In this document: piece after piece, positions 1 to 8,494 of the stretch | Numbering within the stretch: the first letter of the stretch is position 1 | Layout: each line of letters starts with the position of its first letter | Assembly: GCA_963802765.1 (NCBI GenBank) | Contig: CAWDJZ010000006.1 | Coordinates: 310,001 to 374,000 of the forward strand | From: Gaiellasilicea sp963802765 | Lineage (GTDB): Bacteria; Actinomycetota; Thermoleophilia; Gaiellales; Gaiellaceae | Direction of reading: 5' to 3' | DNA length: 64,000 bases | The notes under the pieces: generated by a model | Database searches by the model: none | What the model was told of the DNA's origin: nothing | What the model saw: only the letters and a program-made list of their open reading frames with translations | Made by a program: the position numbers and the translations under genes

Positions 1-61
1 CGACCCCGAGCGGATCAGCCCGCGGATCAGGCTCAGCGAGCTGCAGGGGCAGACACGCTGA
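1..61 (+). CDS. 3' end of an upstream coding region (partial)
   Basis: The second reading frame is open from the window edge to a TGA at 59-61 and encodes DPERISPRIRLSELQGQTR as its last residues. The stop overlaps the likely start of the RidA-like gene (CTGA), which suggests one operon. Too little is visible to assign a family. Confidence 0.5.
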   Translation, partial: DPERISPRIRLSELQGQTR

Positions 62-441
62 CGCGGCGCGAGTACCGGATCGGAGGGCTTCCCGAGCCGA
101 TCTCGCACTACACCGACGCGGTCCGGGCCGGCAACCTGCTCTTCGTCTCGGGGCTGCTCGGCGTCGACGGCCGCGGCGTGCTCTGCGGCGACGACGCCGC
201 CGCCCAGGCGCGTCAGATCTTCGAGAACATGCGGGTGGTGCTCGCCGAGGCGGGCTGCGGCTTCGAGGACGTCGTCAAGGTGACGGTCTTCCTCACGGAC
301 GTCGACGACCGGCCGAAGATCAACCCCGTGCGGCAGGAGGTGTTCGGCGAGACGAGGCCCGCGAGCACGCTCGTCGAGGTCTCGCGACTCGCCGTGCCCG
401 GCGCGAAGGTCGAGATCGAGGCGGTGGCGCTGATCCCGTGA
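58..441 (+). CDS. RidA/YjgF-family protein, probable CTG start
   Basis: Predicted 127-residue RidA-fold protein; family members are small cytosolic trimers, many of which deaminate reactive enamine/imine intermediates. The N-terminus (YRIGGLPEPISHYTDAV, then LLFVSG) and C-terminus (VEIEAVAL) match the family over its full usual length. No ATG, GTG or TTG lies before residue 41, so the start is most likely the CTG at 58, which overlaps the preceding stop as CTGA and follows a weak AGGGGC ribosome site. The position of the canonical substrate-binding Arg (PARxxVEV) reads PASTLVEV, so imine deaminase activity is doubtful. Its end overlaps the amidase start by GTGA, implying coupled translation. 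Confidence 0.8.
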   Translation: MTRREYRIGGLPEPISHYTDAVRAGNLLFVSGLLGVDGRGVLCGDDAAAQARQIFENMRVVLAEAGCGFEDVVKVTVFLTDVDDRPKINPVRQEVFGETRPASTLVEVSRLAVPGAKVEIEAVALIP

Positions 442-1565
442 GCGAGGACCGCTGGAACGCGTTCATCACCGAGGTCGAGCCGCGCGGGGAGCCGCGCTCG
501 GGACCCCTGTCCGGCCGGACGCTCGCGGTCAAGGACCTGTTCGACACGGCCGGGATCCGGACGACGTACGGCTCTGGCCTCTACGCGCAGCACGTGCCGG
601 ACCGGAACGCCGCCGCCGTCCAGCGCCTGCTCGACGCGGGCGCCATGCTCGTCGGCAAGACGAACCTCCCGGAGTTCGCGTGGAGCGTCCTCGGCGCGAG
701 CCAGTGGTACGGGACCTGCGCCAACCCCGTCCGGCCCGGCAGGACGACCGGAGGCTCGTCGAGCGGCTCCGCCGCCGCGCTCGCCGCCGGCCTCTGCGAG
801 CTCGCGCTCGGCACCGACACCGGCTGCTCGATCCGGCTGCCCTCCGCCGCCTGCGAGACGGTCGGGCTCAAGTCGCAATGGGGGCTGATCTCGCTGGACG
901 GCGTCTTCCCGCTCTGTCCGACGCTCGACACGGTCGGCCCGATGGCGCGCAGCGTCGCGGACGTCGCGCTGCTGTGGTCGGTGCTGACCGGACGCCCCGC
1001 GCCGGAACCGCGCCTCGCCGGGCTCACGATCGGCCTGCTCCGGCAGCCGCCGGGCATCGGCGACGGACGTGAGACCGAGCGCAGCGACGCCGCCGAGGCC
1101 TGGGTCGCCGACCTGGAAGCCGAGGGCGCCCGCGTCGTCGAGGCGCGCATCCCCGAGCCCTCGGCGAACACGTGGCCGCAGTTCCAGCACGAGGCCGCAC
1201 AGTCGCACGCGGCGACGTTCCCGGGCCGGGCGGACGAGTACGGCGACGTGATGCGCAAGAAGCTCGAGGCCGCGCAGCGCCTGAAGCCCGACGAGGTCGA
1301 GGCCGCCTACGGCGCGATCGCGGAGTGGCGGCGGTACGAGCCGGACGTCGACCTCTATCTCAGCCCCTGCTACGCCGTCGAGCTGCCGGAGGCAGACGCA
1401 GACGAGCTCGAGGTCCGGCTGCCGCTGACCTCGTTCCTCCGCTGGGTGAACCTGACCGGCTGGGCAGGGCTCGCGATCGGGAACCTGCAGCTGATCGCGC
1501 CGACCGACGAGGTGGTGCTCGCGGCAGGCCTCGCCTGGGAGCGCGCGGGCGCTACCGCCCCTTGA
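438..1565 (+). CDS. Amidase-signature family hydrolase
   Basis: 375-residue amidase of the Ser-cisSer-Lys class, hydrolysing a C-N amide bond in the cytosol; substrate unknown. Visible catalytic elements are Lys32 (VKDLF), the Gly/Ser-rich GGSSSGSAAA around residues 105-114 with the cis-Ser, and the nucleophile segment GTDTGCSIRLP near residues 125-135 (usually GTDTGGS). At 375 residues it is shorter than most relatives (450-500), lacking part of the C-terminal region. GTG start overlaps the RidA-like stop (GTGA). The last 14 bases overlap the convergent enoyl-CoA hydratase gene. Pairing with a RidA-like protein suggests turnover of a nitrogenous compound; that is inference. Confidence 0.85.
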   Translation: MSEDRWNAFITEVEPRGEPRSGPLSGRTLAVKDLFDTAGIRTTYGSGLYAQHVPDRNAAAVQRLLDAGAMLVGKTNLPEFAWSVLGASQWYGTCANPVRPGRTTGGSSSGSAAALAAGLCELALGTDTGCSIRLPSAACETVGLKSQWGLISLDGVFPLCPTLDTVGPMARSVADVALLWSVLTGRPAPEPRLAGLTIGLLRQPPGIGDGRETERSDAAEAWVADLEAEGARVVEARIPEPSANTWPQFQHEAAQSHAATFPGRADEYGDVMRKKLEAAQRLKPDEVEAAYGAIAEWRRYEPDVDLYLSPCYAVELPEADADELEVRLPLTSFLRWVNLTGWAGLAIGNLQLIAPTDEVVLAAGLAWERAGATAP

Positions 1566-2328
1566 AGTCCGGCTTGCGCTTCTGCACGAACGCTTCGACG
1601 CCTTCGCGGAAGTCGTCGGTCGTCCGCAGCAGCCCGTAGGCGAGGCCTTCGAGCTCGAGGCCGACCCCGAGCGGGCCGTCGTACGCGTGGTTGAGCACCC
1701 GCTTCGCCATCGCGAGCGCCAGGGGCGAGGTCGTCGCGAGCTCCGCGAGGAGCCGGTCGGCGGCGGCGTCGAGCTCCTCCTCCGGGACGACCTCCGTGAG
1801 GAGGCCGAGCGCGAGCGCCTCCTCGGCGCCGACGCGCCGGCGGCGCATGACGATGTCCTTCGCCCGGCCGAGCCCGACGAGCCGCGCGAGCCGCTGCGTG
1901 CCGCCGCTGCCGGGGATCATGCCGAGGTTGAGCTCGGGCAGCGCCAGCTCGGTTCCCTCGGCCGCGATCCGGAAGTCGCACGCGAGCGCGAGCTCGAAGC
2001 CGACCCCGAACGCGTAGCCGTGCAGGAGCGCGACCACGGGTTTGGGGCAGCGCTCGGGCGCCGCCACGTTCCAGGCGAGCCGCGAGACCTCCTCGGGTGA
2101 GGCGTCGAGAAAGCCCTGGATGTCGCCGCCGGCCGTGAAGGCGCTCCCCGCCCCGCGCAGGACGACCGCGCGCACCGCCTCGTCCCGGCCGAGCTCCTCG
2201 AAGAGCTCGCGCAGCCGGTCGCGCGCCGGCATCGTGACGCGGTTCAGCTTCTCGGGCACGTCGAGCACGATCGTCGCGACGCCCCGCTCCTCGTCGCGCT
2301 CGAGCCGCAGTCCGTCCGTGTCCGTCAC
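1552..2328 (-). CDS. Enoyl-CoA hydratase/isomerase family protein
   Basis: 258-residue crotonase-fold protein expected to hydrate or isomerise an enoyl-CoA. Oxyanion-hole segments are visible (AGSAFTAGGDIQGF and FGVGFELALACDFRIAAEG), as is the conserved PGSGGTQRLARLVG stretch with downstream AEEALALGLLTEVV. The GTG start overlaps the stop of the upstream acyl-CoA ligase (GTGA) and has a strong AGGAGGTGAGG ribosome site. It is the last gene of an operon with an AMP-binding ligase and a molybdenum hydroxylase, which suggests activation and beta-oxidation-like degradation of a hydroxylated acid. Specific substrate cannot be read from sequence. Confidence 0.88.
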   Translation of the reverse strand: MTDTDGLRLERDEERGVATIVLDVPEKLNRVTMPARDRLRELFEELGRDEAVRAVVLRGAGSAFTAGGDIQGFLDASPEEVSRLAWNVAAPERCPKPVVALLHGYAFGVGFELALACDFRIAAEGTELALPELNLGMIPGSGGTQRLARLVGLGRAKDIVMRRRRVGAEEALALGLLTEVVPEEELDAAADRLLAELATTSPLALAMAKRVLNHAYDGPLGVGLELEGLAYGLLRTTDDFREGVEAFVQKRKPDFKGR

Positions 2329-3680
2329 GTCCTCACCTCCTGGTCGCGAAGCAGCCGGCGGAGCAGCTTCCCGGCCGGGCTCCTGGGCAGCGTGTCCACG
2401 AAGCGGTACTCGCGCGGACGCTTGAAGCGCGCGAGACTCGACGCGAGGCAGTGCGCGTCGAGCTCGTCCTCGGTCGCCGTGCCGACCACCACCGCCACGA
2501 CCCGCTGGCCGAGCCGTTCGTCGGGCGCGCCGACGACCGCGATCTCGCGCACGCCGGGGTGGTCGGCGAGCACGTCCTCGACCTCGAGCGGATGGATGTT
2601 CTCGCCGCCCGAGACGATCATGTCGTCCACGCGGCCGTCGATCCAGAGGTCGCCGTCCTCGTCGAGGTGGCCGGTGTCGCCGGTGTGGTACCAGCCGTCG
2701 CGGATCGCCTTCGCATCGGCGTCGGGCCGGTTCCAGTAGCCGGCGAAGGCCTCGTCGGAGGAAAGGTGGACGGCGATCTCGCCGTCGGCGCCGAGCCGGA
2801 GCCGGGTGTTGACCGCCGGCCGGCCTGCACAGCCGGGCTTGCCGCGCTGGTCGCGTCCGATCGAGAAGGTGTAGATCTCGGTCGAGCCGTAGTGGTTGAC
2901 GAAGACCTCCGGCTCGAAGGCCTGGAGGCAGCGCCGGACGAGGCTCGAGCTCATCGCGGCGCCCGCGTAGCCGAGTGCGCGGACAGACGAGAGGTCGCGC
3001 CGCTCGAGGTCCTCGTGGTGGACGAGGTCGTGGAAGAGCGTGGGGGCGAGGTAGAGCGAGGTCACGCGCTCGGCCTCGATCACGGCGAGCGCCTCGCCCG
3101 GGTCCCAGCGGGCGAGCGGCACGAAGCAGCCGCCGCAGAGGTGCATCGCGAGCAGCGAGTGGATGCCCATCGTGTGGTAGAGCGGCATCACGCCGAGCGT
3201 CCGGTCGCGCCAGCCGTATCCGTGCTGCAGTGCCTGCGACCAGCCGCCGGCGCGGTCGGCGCGATGCGAGCGGGGCACGCCCTTCGGCCGGCCCGTCGTG
3301 CCGGAGGTGTAGAGCAGGAGCGAGATCTCCTCGGCGCCGCGCTCGAGTGCTCCCGAATGCTCCGGCCCGTCGGGCAGCTCGTCTCCGTCGCGCACTACGG
3401 CCTTCGCGCCGCAGTCGCCGAGGCAGTACTCGAGCTCCTGCTCGGACAGGCGCCACGAGAGCGGGACGAAGACGGCGCCGGCCCACTGCGCCGCCCAGTA
3501 GAGGAGCGCGGTCTCGAGGCGGTTGTCGAGCACGACTGCGAGCCGCTCGCCCGGCGCGAGCGCGAGCCCGCCGGCGATCCGCCGCACGCGTCCGAGCAGC
3601 TCGCCGTAGCGGAGCCCCGGGAAGGCCTCGAGCTCCGGATGCCGCTCGCAGGCGGCGAGCAGCGAGAGAGCGAGGTTCAT
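2325..3680 (-). CDS. AMP-dependent acyl-CoA synthetase/ligase
   Basis: 451-residue ANL-superfamily ligase, expected to convert a carboxylic acid to its CoA thioester through an acyl-adenylate. The nucleotide-binding loop YTSGTTGRPKGVPRSH is near residue 160, with NHYGSTE, YHTGDTGHLDEDG and the C-terminal catalytic lysine region LPRSPAGKLLRR. It is a little shorter than typical long forms (500-550), mainly at the N-terminus. ATG start with GGGAGAGG ribosome site; the ATG overlaps the stop of the preceding Fe-S subunit (ATGA). Likely activates the product made by the molybdenum hydroxylase upstream; substrate is inferred, not known. Confidence 0.88.
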   Translation of the reverse strand: MNLALSLLAACERHPELEAFPGLRYGELLGRVRRIAGGLALAPGERLAVVLDNRLETALLYWAAQWAGAVFVPLSWRLSEQELEYCLGDCGAKAVVRDGDELPDGPEHSGALERGAEEISLLLYTSGTTGRPKGVPRSHRADRAGGWSQALQHGYGWRDRTLGVMPLYHTMGIHSLLAMHLCGGCFVPLARWDPGEALAVIEAERVTSLYLAPTLFHDLVHHEDLERRDLSSVRALGYAGAAMSSSLVRRCLQAFEPEVFVNHYGSTEIYTFSIGRDQRGKPGCAGRPAVNTRLRLGADGEIAVHLSSDEAFAGYWNRPDADAKAIRDGWYHTGDTGHLDEDGDLWIDGRVDDMIVSGGENIHPLEVEDVLADHPGVREIAVVGAPDERLGQRVVAVVVGTATEDELDAHCLASSLARFKRPREYRFVDTLPRSPAGKLLRRLLRDQEVRT

Positions 3681-4145
3681 GCGCCTCTCCCTGCTGCAGC
3701 GGCCGCGATCGCGTCGACGATCGGCGCGTAGCCGGTGCAGCGGCAGAGGTGTCCGGAGAGCAGGGACGTGATTTCCTCCCGGCTGGGCTGCTCGTCCCGG
3801 TCGAGCAGGTCGGCGGCGGCCATCAGGATCCCGGGCGTGCAGAAGCCGCACTGGAGCGCGTGCGTCTCGCGGAAGGCGGCCTGCAGCGGCGTCAGCTCGC
3901 CGCCGCCGGCGAGCCCTTCGACCGGTCTGGAGCTCGGCTCCGTCGACCTGGACGGCGAAGAGCAGGCACGAGCGGACGGCGACGCCGTCGAGGCGCACGG
4001 TGCAGGCGCCGCAGACGCCGTGCTCGCAGCCGACGTGCGTCCCCGTCAGGCCGAGCGTGTGCCGGATGAAGTCGGAGAGCAGCAGCCGCGGCTCGACAGG
4101 CTCGCGGCGGAGCCGGCCGTTCACGGTGACGGCGACGTCGATCAT
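3677..4145 (-). CDS. (2Fe-2S) subunit of a molybdenum hydroxylase, frameshifted
   Basis: Small iron-sulfur subunit of the xanthine oxidase/CO dehydrogenase family. The first frame holds the plant-type ferredoxin cluster ligands (GCEHGVCGACTV then RSCLLFA). After VDGAELQT the frame is lost, and the second cluster domain (HALQCGFCTPGIL, then GHLCRCTGYAPIVDAIAAAA) continues in the next frame down to a TGA overlapping the ligase ATG. Removing one G at about 3920-3923 restores a single 155-residue protein of normal length, so a one-base gain (sequencing error or a real lesion) explains it. ATG start overlaps the FAD-subunit stop (ATGA). Confidence 0.85.
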
Positions 4146-5019
4146 GCCGCCGCCGCGGCGGTCGCGTTCCGCCACGCGCGCAGGACGGCGCGCTCCGCCA
4201 GGACGCCGCGTGACGTGGCGCAGGTACTCCGGCCGACGCGTGCATCGTGCCGTGGTGGCTCGACGGACGCGCGCGCCGCGTCCGCCGCGGACCGTGCGGC
4301 GTCGGCGTCGACCGGCGCGGCCCGCGAGCGGCGCGTCGACGAGCGGTCGGCCGCTCGGTGACGGCGCCGAGGCACAGCCGTCGCCTCCGCCACGCTGCCG
4401 TCCTCGACGCGAAGAGCGCACGCTGCGATGCCGAGCGCGAAGTCGCCGTGGCGCTGCGCGAGCTCCTCGAACGCGTAGCCCCAGCCGGCGCGCGGCGGCC
4501 GGCCACGTGCGTGTGGGTCACGAGCTCGCCCGGGCTCGAGTGCGGTCGTGAAGTGCGTGACGAAGAAGTCGTCGGCCGCCAGCTCGCGCTCGCCCGTCGC
4601 GCGACCTGGCCGTCACCGTGCCCGCCGAGCGTGACGAGCGCCACCGGCAGCTCGGCGCCGCCGTCGGCGTGCGCGATCGAGCCGCCGACCGTGCCGCGGT
4701 TCCGCGTGACGAAGTGGCCGATCAGCGGGGCGCACTCCGCCAGCAGTGGGCATCGCTCGGCGACGAGCTGCGCGGCGAGCGCGCTCTGCCGGGTAAGCGC
4801 GCCGATGCGAAGCGAGCTCCCGGTGTCCTCGATCCGGTCGAGACCCTCGATCCGGTTCAGGTCGACGAGCACCGACGGCCGCACGAAGCGCAGGTTGAGG
4901 AGCGGCGCGAGGCTCTGGCCGCCGGCGAGCGGCTTCGCCTCCGAGCCGGCCTCCGCGAGGAGCTCCAGTGCGTCCTCGAGGCTCTCGGCGCGCCGGTACT
5001 CGAACGGGGCCGGCTTCAT
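4142..5019 (-). pseudogene. FAD-binding medium subunit of a molybdenum hydroxylase, about ten frameshifts
   Basis: The gene begins normally (ATG overlapping the large-subunit stop) with the FAD-binding motifs PLAGGQSLAPLLNLR near residue 32 and RNRGTVGGSIAHAD near residue 110. From about 4623 downward, family-like segments appear in alternating frames: ELAADDFFVTHFTTALEPG, then ELVTHTHVA, then WGYAFEELAQRHGDFALGI, then LCLGAVTERP, then VDADAARSAADAARASVEP, then the true C-terminus VLAERAVLRAWRNATAAAAA. Each junction needs removal of one base. Protein-level conservation between junctions is good, so I suspect local sequence error rather than old decay. Intact, it would be about 290 residues, normal for the family. 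Confidence 0.8.
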
Positions 5020-7379
5020 CGCCCCTGTTCCCAGACTCGGGCCGGGGTCAGCGGCAGCTCGACGCTCTCCAGCCCGAGCGCGTCCGCCACGGCCGCCGCG
5101 AGCGCAGCCGGCACGCTCATCGTGTTGCCCTCGCCGAGCCCCTTCGCCCCGAGCAGCGTGAAGGGCGACGGCGTGCACCTGTGCCCGATCCGGAGCGGCG
5201 GCACGTCGGCGGCTCCGAGACAGAGGTAGTCGACGAACGAGCCCGTGAGCAGGTTGCCGTCCTCGTCGTAGTACTGGCGCTCCAGCAGCGCCGCGCCGGC
5301 CCCGTGCGCGAAGCCGCCGCGTACCTGGCCGTCCACGAGCAGCGGGTTCAGGAGCCGGCCGGCGTCGTGAACGGTCACGTAGTCGAGCACGTCGACCACG
5401 CCGGTCTCGCGATCGACCTCGATGACCGCCACGTCGACGATGAAGCCGTGCGCGGCCGAAGAGGCGATGCGGTCCTCGTCGTCGGGAGGCGCGAGGTTCG
5501 GCGGCGCGTAGAACGCCGTCTCGTGCAGGCCGGGCTCGAGCCCCGGCGGCAGCGCGTCGGGATTCCAGTGTGCGGTGCCGGCGAGCCGGCGGAGCGAGAC
5601 GGTCGCCTCGCCGAGCCACGCCTGCCCATCCCTGAGCACGACGTCGTCCGCGTCGCCGTCGAGCACGGCGGCAGCGATCGCGCGGAGCTTCGCCGCGATC
5701 TTCGTCGCGGCCAGGTGAACGGCGGCCGCGCCCACTCCGGAGAAGCGCGACGAGTAGTTGCCCGAGGCGACGCTCCAGGCGCTCGTCGAGGTGTCGACCT
5801 CGGTCAGAACCTCGACCTCCCCGGGGCGGACGCCGAGCGCGTCCGCGGCCACCTGCGCGGCGACCGTCGCGTGCCCCTGGCCCTGCGGCGTCGTGCCGAC
5901 GCGGACGGTGATGCCGCCGAGCGGCGAGACGATCACCGTCGCGCCCTCGGCGTTGCCGGACTTCGGCAACGCCTGCGCGCGCTCTTCGGCCGTCTGGGCG
6001 AGCGTGATGTAGCCCATGTTCGAGATCGAGGGCTCGACGACGCAGGCGACGCCGATTCCGAGCGAGCGGGCAGTACCGCCGGCACGCGCCTGCTTCTCGC
6101 GCCGCTCCTCGTAGCCGGCGAGCTCGAGCGCGTGGTCGAGGCACGCCTCGTAGTCGCCGGAGTCGTAGAGCCCGCCTGACGGCGTCCGGTAAGGGAACGC
6201 GTCGGCGTCGATCAGGTTCCGGCGCCGCAGCTCGGCGGGGTCGAGGCGAAGCCGCTTCGCGGCGACGTTCATCGCCCCCTCGAGGGCGAGGTAGAGCTGC
6301 GGGCCGCCGAAGCCGCGGTTGAGGCCGGTCGGGCAGCGGTTTGTGAGCACGACGCGGTTCCTGGCGGCGACGTTCCGGACGCGGTACGCGCCGGAGAGCG
6401 AGCCGTGCATCCGGTAGAGGGTGGCCGGCTCCGGGGCCCGGATGTACGCGCCCACGTCCTCGACGACGTCGTACGCGAGCGCGAGCAGCTCCCCGGCGGC
6501 CGAGAAGCCGGCGCGCACCGTCGTCGTGCGGGCGGTGGACGCCGCGCTGGCGGCGAGGTGCTCGAGGCGATCCTCCGTCCAGCGGACCGGGATGCCGAGG
6601 TGTCTCGACGCGAGCCCCAGGAGGACGACGTAGACATAGACGGTCGCCTTGATCCCGAAGCTGCCGCCGGAGTCCGGCGGTGTGATCAGCCGCAGCTTCG
6701 AGCCGGGCAGCCCGAGCGCGCCGGCCGCGACCGAGTGGAGCGTGAACGGCCCCTGGAAGTTCGCCCACGCGGTCAGCGAGCCGGCGGCGGCGTTCCAGTC
6801 CGCGACGACCCCGTAGCACTCGACCGGCGTCCCGCTCCAGCGCGGGAAGTGGAAGGGCTCCTCGACCACGAGGTCGGCCTCCGCGAACGCGGCGTCCGGG
6901 TCGCCGTAGCTGAAGCTCCGCTCCGAGACCACCTCGCCCGCGGCGGGATCGAGCACCGGCTCCAGCGGCTCGTACTCGACCTCGATCAGCTCGAGCGCGT
7001 CCTCGGCGACGTAGCGGTCGCGGGCGACGACCACCGCCAGCGGCTCGCCCGCGTAGCGGGCGACGTCGACCGCGGCGGCGTAATACGGCCGCGCGTCCTC
7101 GACGCCGACCGGGAACGGCCGGGACAGCGCGGCGACGTCCGCGCCGGTGAGGACGCCGATCACGCCGGGAAGCTCGAGCGCGGCAGACGCGTCCAGCCGC
7201 CCGATGCGGGCGTGCGCAAGCAGCGAGCGGAGGACGGCCGCGTGACCCGCGTGCGGAACGGGATCGAGGTCGTCCATGAACCGGCCCAGCCCGCGCAGGA
7301 GCGCCTCGTCCTCGAACCTCGCGAGCGGCCGGCCAACCCAGGTCTCGGTCTCGATCGCGGTCTCGATTGCCGGGCCCAC
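5016..7379 (-). CDS. Molybdopterin-binding large subunit, xanthine dehydrogenase family
   Basis: 787-residue catalytic subunit carrying the molybdopterin-cytosine-dinucleotide cofactor. Family landmarks in order: WVGRPLARFEDEALLRGLGRF at the N-terminus, GEPLAVVVARDRYVAEDALE, TPPDSGGSFGIKATVY, NRGFGGPQLYLALEGAMN, GTTPQGQGHATVAAQVAAD and the active-site glutamate loop GAKGLGEGNTMS near residue 750. The CO dehydrogenase active-site loop AYxCSFR is absent, so it is not a form I CO dehydrogenase; an N-heterocycle or aldehyde hydroxylase is likelier. GTG start. Order is large, medium, small, then acyl-CoA ligase and hydratase, all overlapping, consistent with hydroxylation followed by CoA activation. 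Confidence 0.88.
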   Translation of the reverse strand: MGPAIETAIETETWVGRPLARFEDEALLRGLGRFMDDLDPVPHAGHAAVLRSLLAHARIGRLDASAALELPGVIGVLTGADVAALSRPFPVGVEDARPYYAAAVDVARYAGEPLAVVVARDRYVAEDALELIEVEYEPLEPVLDPAAGEVVSERSFSYGDPDAAFAEADLVVEEPFHFPRWSGTPVECYGVVADWNAAAGSLTAWANFQGPFTLHSVAAGALGLPGSKLRLITPPDSGGSFGIKATVYVYVVLLGLASRHLGIPVRWTEDRLEHLAASAASTARTTTVRAGFSAAGELLALAYDVVEDVGAYIRAPEPATLYRMHGSLSGAYRVRNVAARNRVVLTNRCPTGLNRGFGGPQLYLALEGAMNVAAKRLRLDPAELRRRNLIDADAFPYRTPSGGLYDSGDYEACLDHALELAGYEERREKQARAGGTARSLGIGVACVVEPSISNMGYITLAQTAEERAQALPKSGNAEGATVIVSPLGGITVRVGTTPQGQGHATVAAQVAADALGVRPGEVEVLTEVDTSTSAWSVASGNYSSRFSGVGAAAVHLAATKIAAKLRAIAAAVLDGDADDVVLRDGQAWLGEATVSLRRLAGTAHWNPDALPPGLEPGLHETAFYAPPNLAPPDDEDRIASSAAHGFIVDVAVIEVDRETGVVDVLDYVTVHDAGRLLNPLLVDGQVRGGFAHGAGAALLERQYYDEDGNLLTGSFVDYLCLGAADVPPLRIGHRCTPSPFTLLGAKGLGEGNTMSVPAALAAAVADALGLESVELPLTPARVWEQGR

Positions 7380-7388
7380 GGGCTATTC

Positions 7389-8183
7389 CTACCGCGCCCG
7401 CAGCGCGGCTGCGGCGCCACCGGCGCGCACCACCCCGGCACCCGCGTCGCAGGCGAGCGCGAGTGCCTCGGGCACGTCGGCCCCGCGGGCGAGCGCGCAG
7501 AGCAGCGAGGCCGCGAAGGCGTCGCCCGCGCCGGCGACGTCGGCGTCCGTCCCGGTTCGCGGCGGCGCCGCCCGGTGGAGTTGACCGTCCCACGCCGCGT
7601 TCGCTCCGGCGCCGCCGAGGGTGACGCACGCGAGCCGGCGGCCTTCCGCCAAGCTCCGGGCGGCCTCCTCGCCGTCGAGCCCGGTGATCCGTCGCGCTGC
7701 GGCCTCGTTCGCGAGCACGACCGGCGCCGTCGCTGGGACAACCGTCGACCGGGCCGCGTCGAGCGCGACCCACCGCGCCTCCGCTCGCTCCAGGGCCGCC
7801 GTCACTGTCGCGTCGGAGAGGTGCGCGGAAACGAGCACGACGTCGGCCTCGAGCTGCGGCAGGTGCTCCGGCGCGAAGCGGGCGTTCGCGCCCCGGTCGG
7901 CCCGGATCTCGCCGTCGACGACGAGCACGGTGCCGGTCGGCGCGTCCGCGTCGACCCCGACCTCCGCCCGCACGCCGTGCGCCGCGAGGTGGGCGAGGAG
8001 CAGGCGCCCGCCCGCGTCGTCGCCCACGCGCCCCGCCGCCACGGCCTCGGCGCCGAGGTTCGAGGCGGCGCACGCGGCGTTGAGGGCCGAGCCGCCGGCT
8101 GCCAGGCCGATGCGCGCGTCGTGACCGGCGCCCTCGGCGGTCACGTCGACCATCAGGTCGCCGACGGCGACGAAGCGGATCAC
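7389..8183 (-). CDS. PfkB-family carbohydrate kinase
   Basis: 264-residue ribokinase-like kinase, phosphorylating a sugar or nucleoside with ATP in the cytosol. It shows the N-terminal GGSALNAACAASNLGAEA substrate motif and the C-terminal anion hole with catalytic Asp, DVAGAGDAFAASLLCALA (usually GAGD). It is somewhat shorter than typical ribokinases (about 300). GTG start overlaps the preceding small CxxC gene (GTGA); the large molybdenum subunit starts 9 bases downstream, so it is part of the long minus-strand operon. Substrate not identifiable. Confidence 0.82.
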   Translation of the reverse strand: MIRFVAVGDLMVDVTAEGAGHDARIGLAAGGSALNAACAASNLGAEAVAAGRVGDDAGGRLLLAHLAAHGVRAEVGVDADAPTGTVLVVDGEIRADRGANARFAPEHLPQLEADVVLVSAHLSDATVTAALERAEARWVALDAARSTVVPATAPVVLANEAAARRITGLDGEEAARSLAEGRRLACVTLGGAGANAAWDGQLHRAAPPRTGTDADVAGAGDAFAASLLCALARGADVPEALALACDAGAGVVRAGGAAAALRAR

Positions 8184-8494
8184 GCGGCGCGGCGCCGGGC
8201 GGCCTCGACCTGCTCCGCGGTCGGCCCGCCGGCCGCAAGCGCCCGGAATGCCTCGAGCACGGCCCGCGGATCACGCTTGTGCCGCTTCGCCGCAAGCGTC
8301 AACGGCTCGTGGAAGGCGCCGCCGCAGTGGCCGCACGGCAGGGCGAGCGACGCGAGGAGGCCGGCCGCCTCGCCGCCGGGATACATGCGGAGCAGCTCGA
8401 CGATCGTCGTCGAGCCGCGAACCTCGTCCGGCGGCGGAGCGGCGACGTCGGCGCCGCGCGCCGCCCCGACTCCGCGAACCGACCCCTGCGTCAG
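8180..8494 (-). CDS. Small CGHC redox-type protein, DUF1858-like, probable CTG start
   Basis: About 104 residues. The C-terminal 70 residues (TTIVELLRMYPGGEAAG, then LALPCGHCGGAFHEPLTLAA, then RHKRDP) resemble DUF1858 'hybrid-cluster-associated disulfide' domains, in which a CxxC pair follows a short helix. There is no ATG, GTG or TTG upstream of the domain. The only plausible start is the CTG at 8494, inside a CTGA overlap with the LarA-like stop. The first 35 residues are low-complexity (Gly/Ala/Pro). It sits between a LarA-like gene and a PfkB kinase with overlaps on both sides; a redox or metal-delivery role for LarA is a guess. Confidence 0.6.
   Translation of the reverse strand: MTQGSVRGVGAARGADVAAPPPDEVRGSTTIVELLRMYPGGEAAGLLASLALPCGHCGGAFHEPLTLAAKRHKRDPRAVLEAFRALAAGGPTAEQVEAARRRAA

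Noticed and set aside
5016..7379. Form I carbon monoxide dehydrogenase large subunit
   Set aside because: The AYxCSFR active-site loop is missing; only general xanthine oxidase family motifs are present. The same holds for the subunit at 28900-31367.
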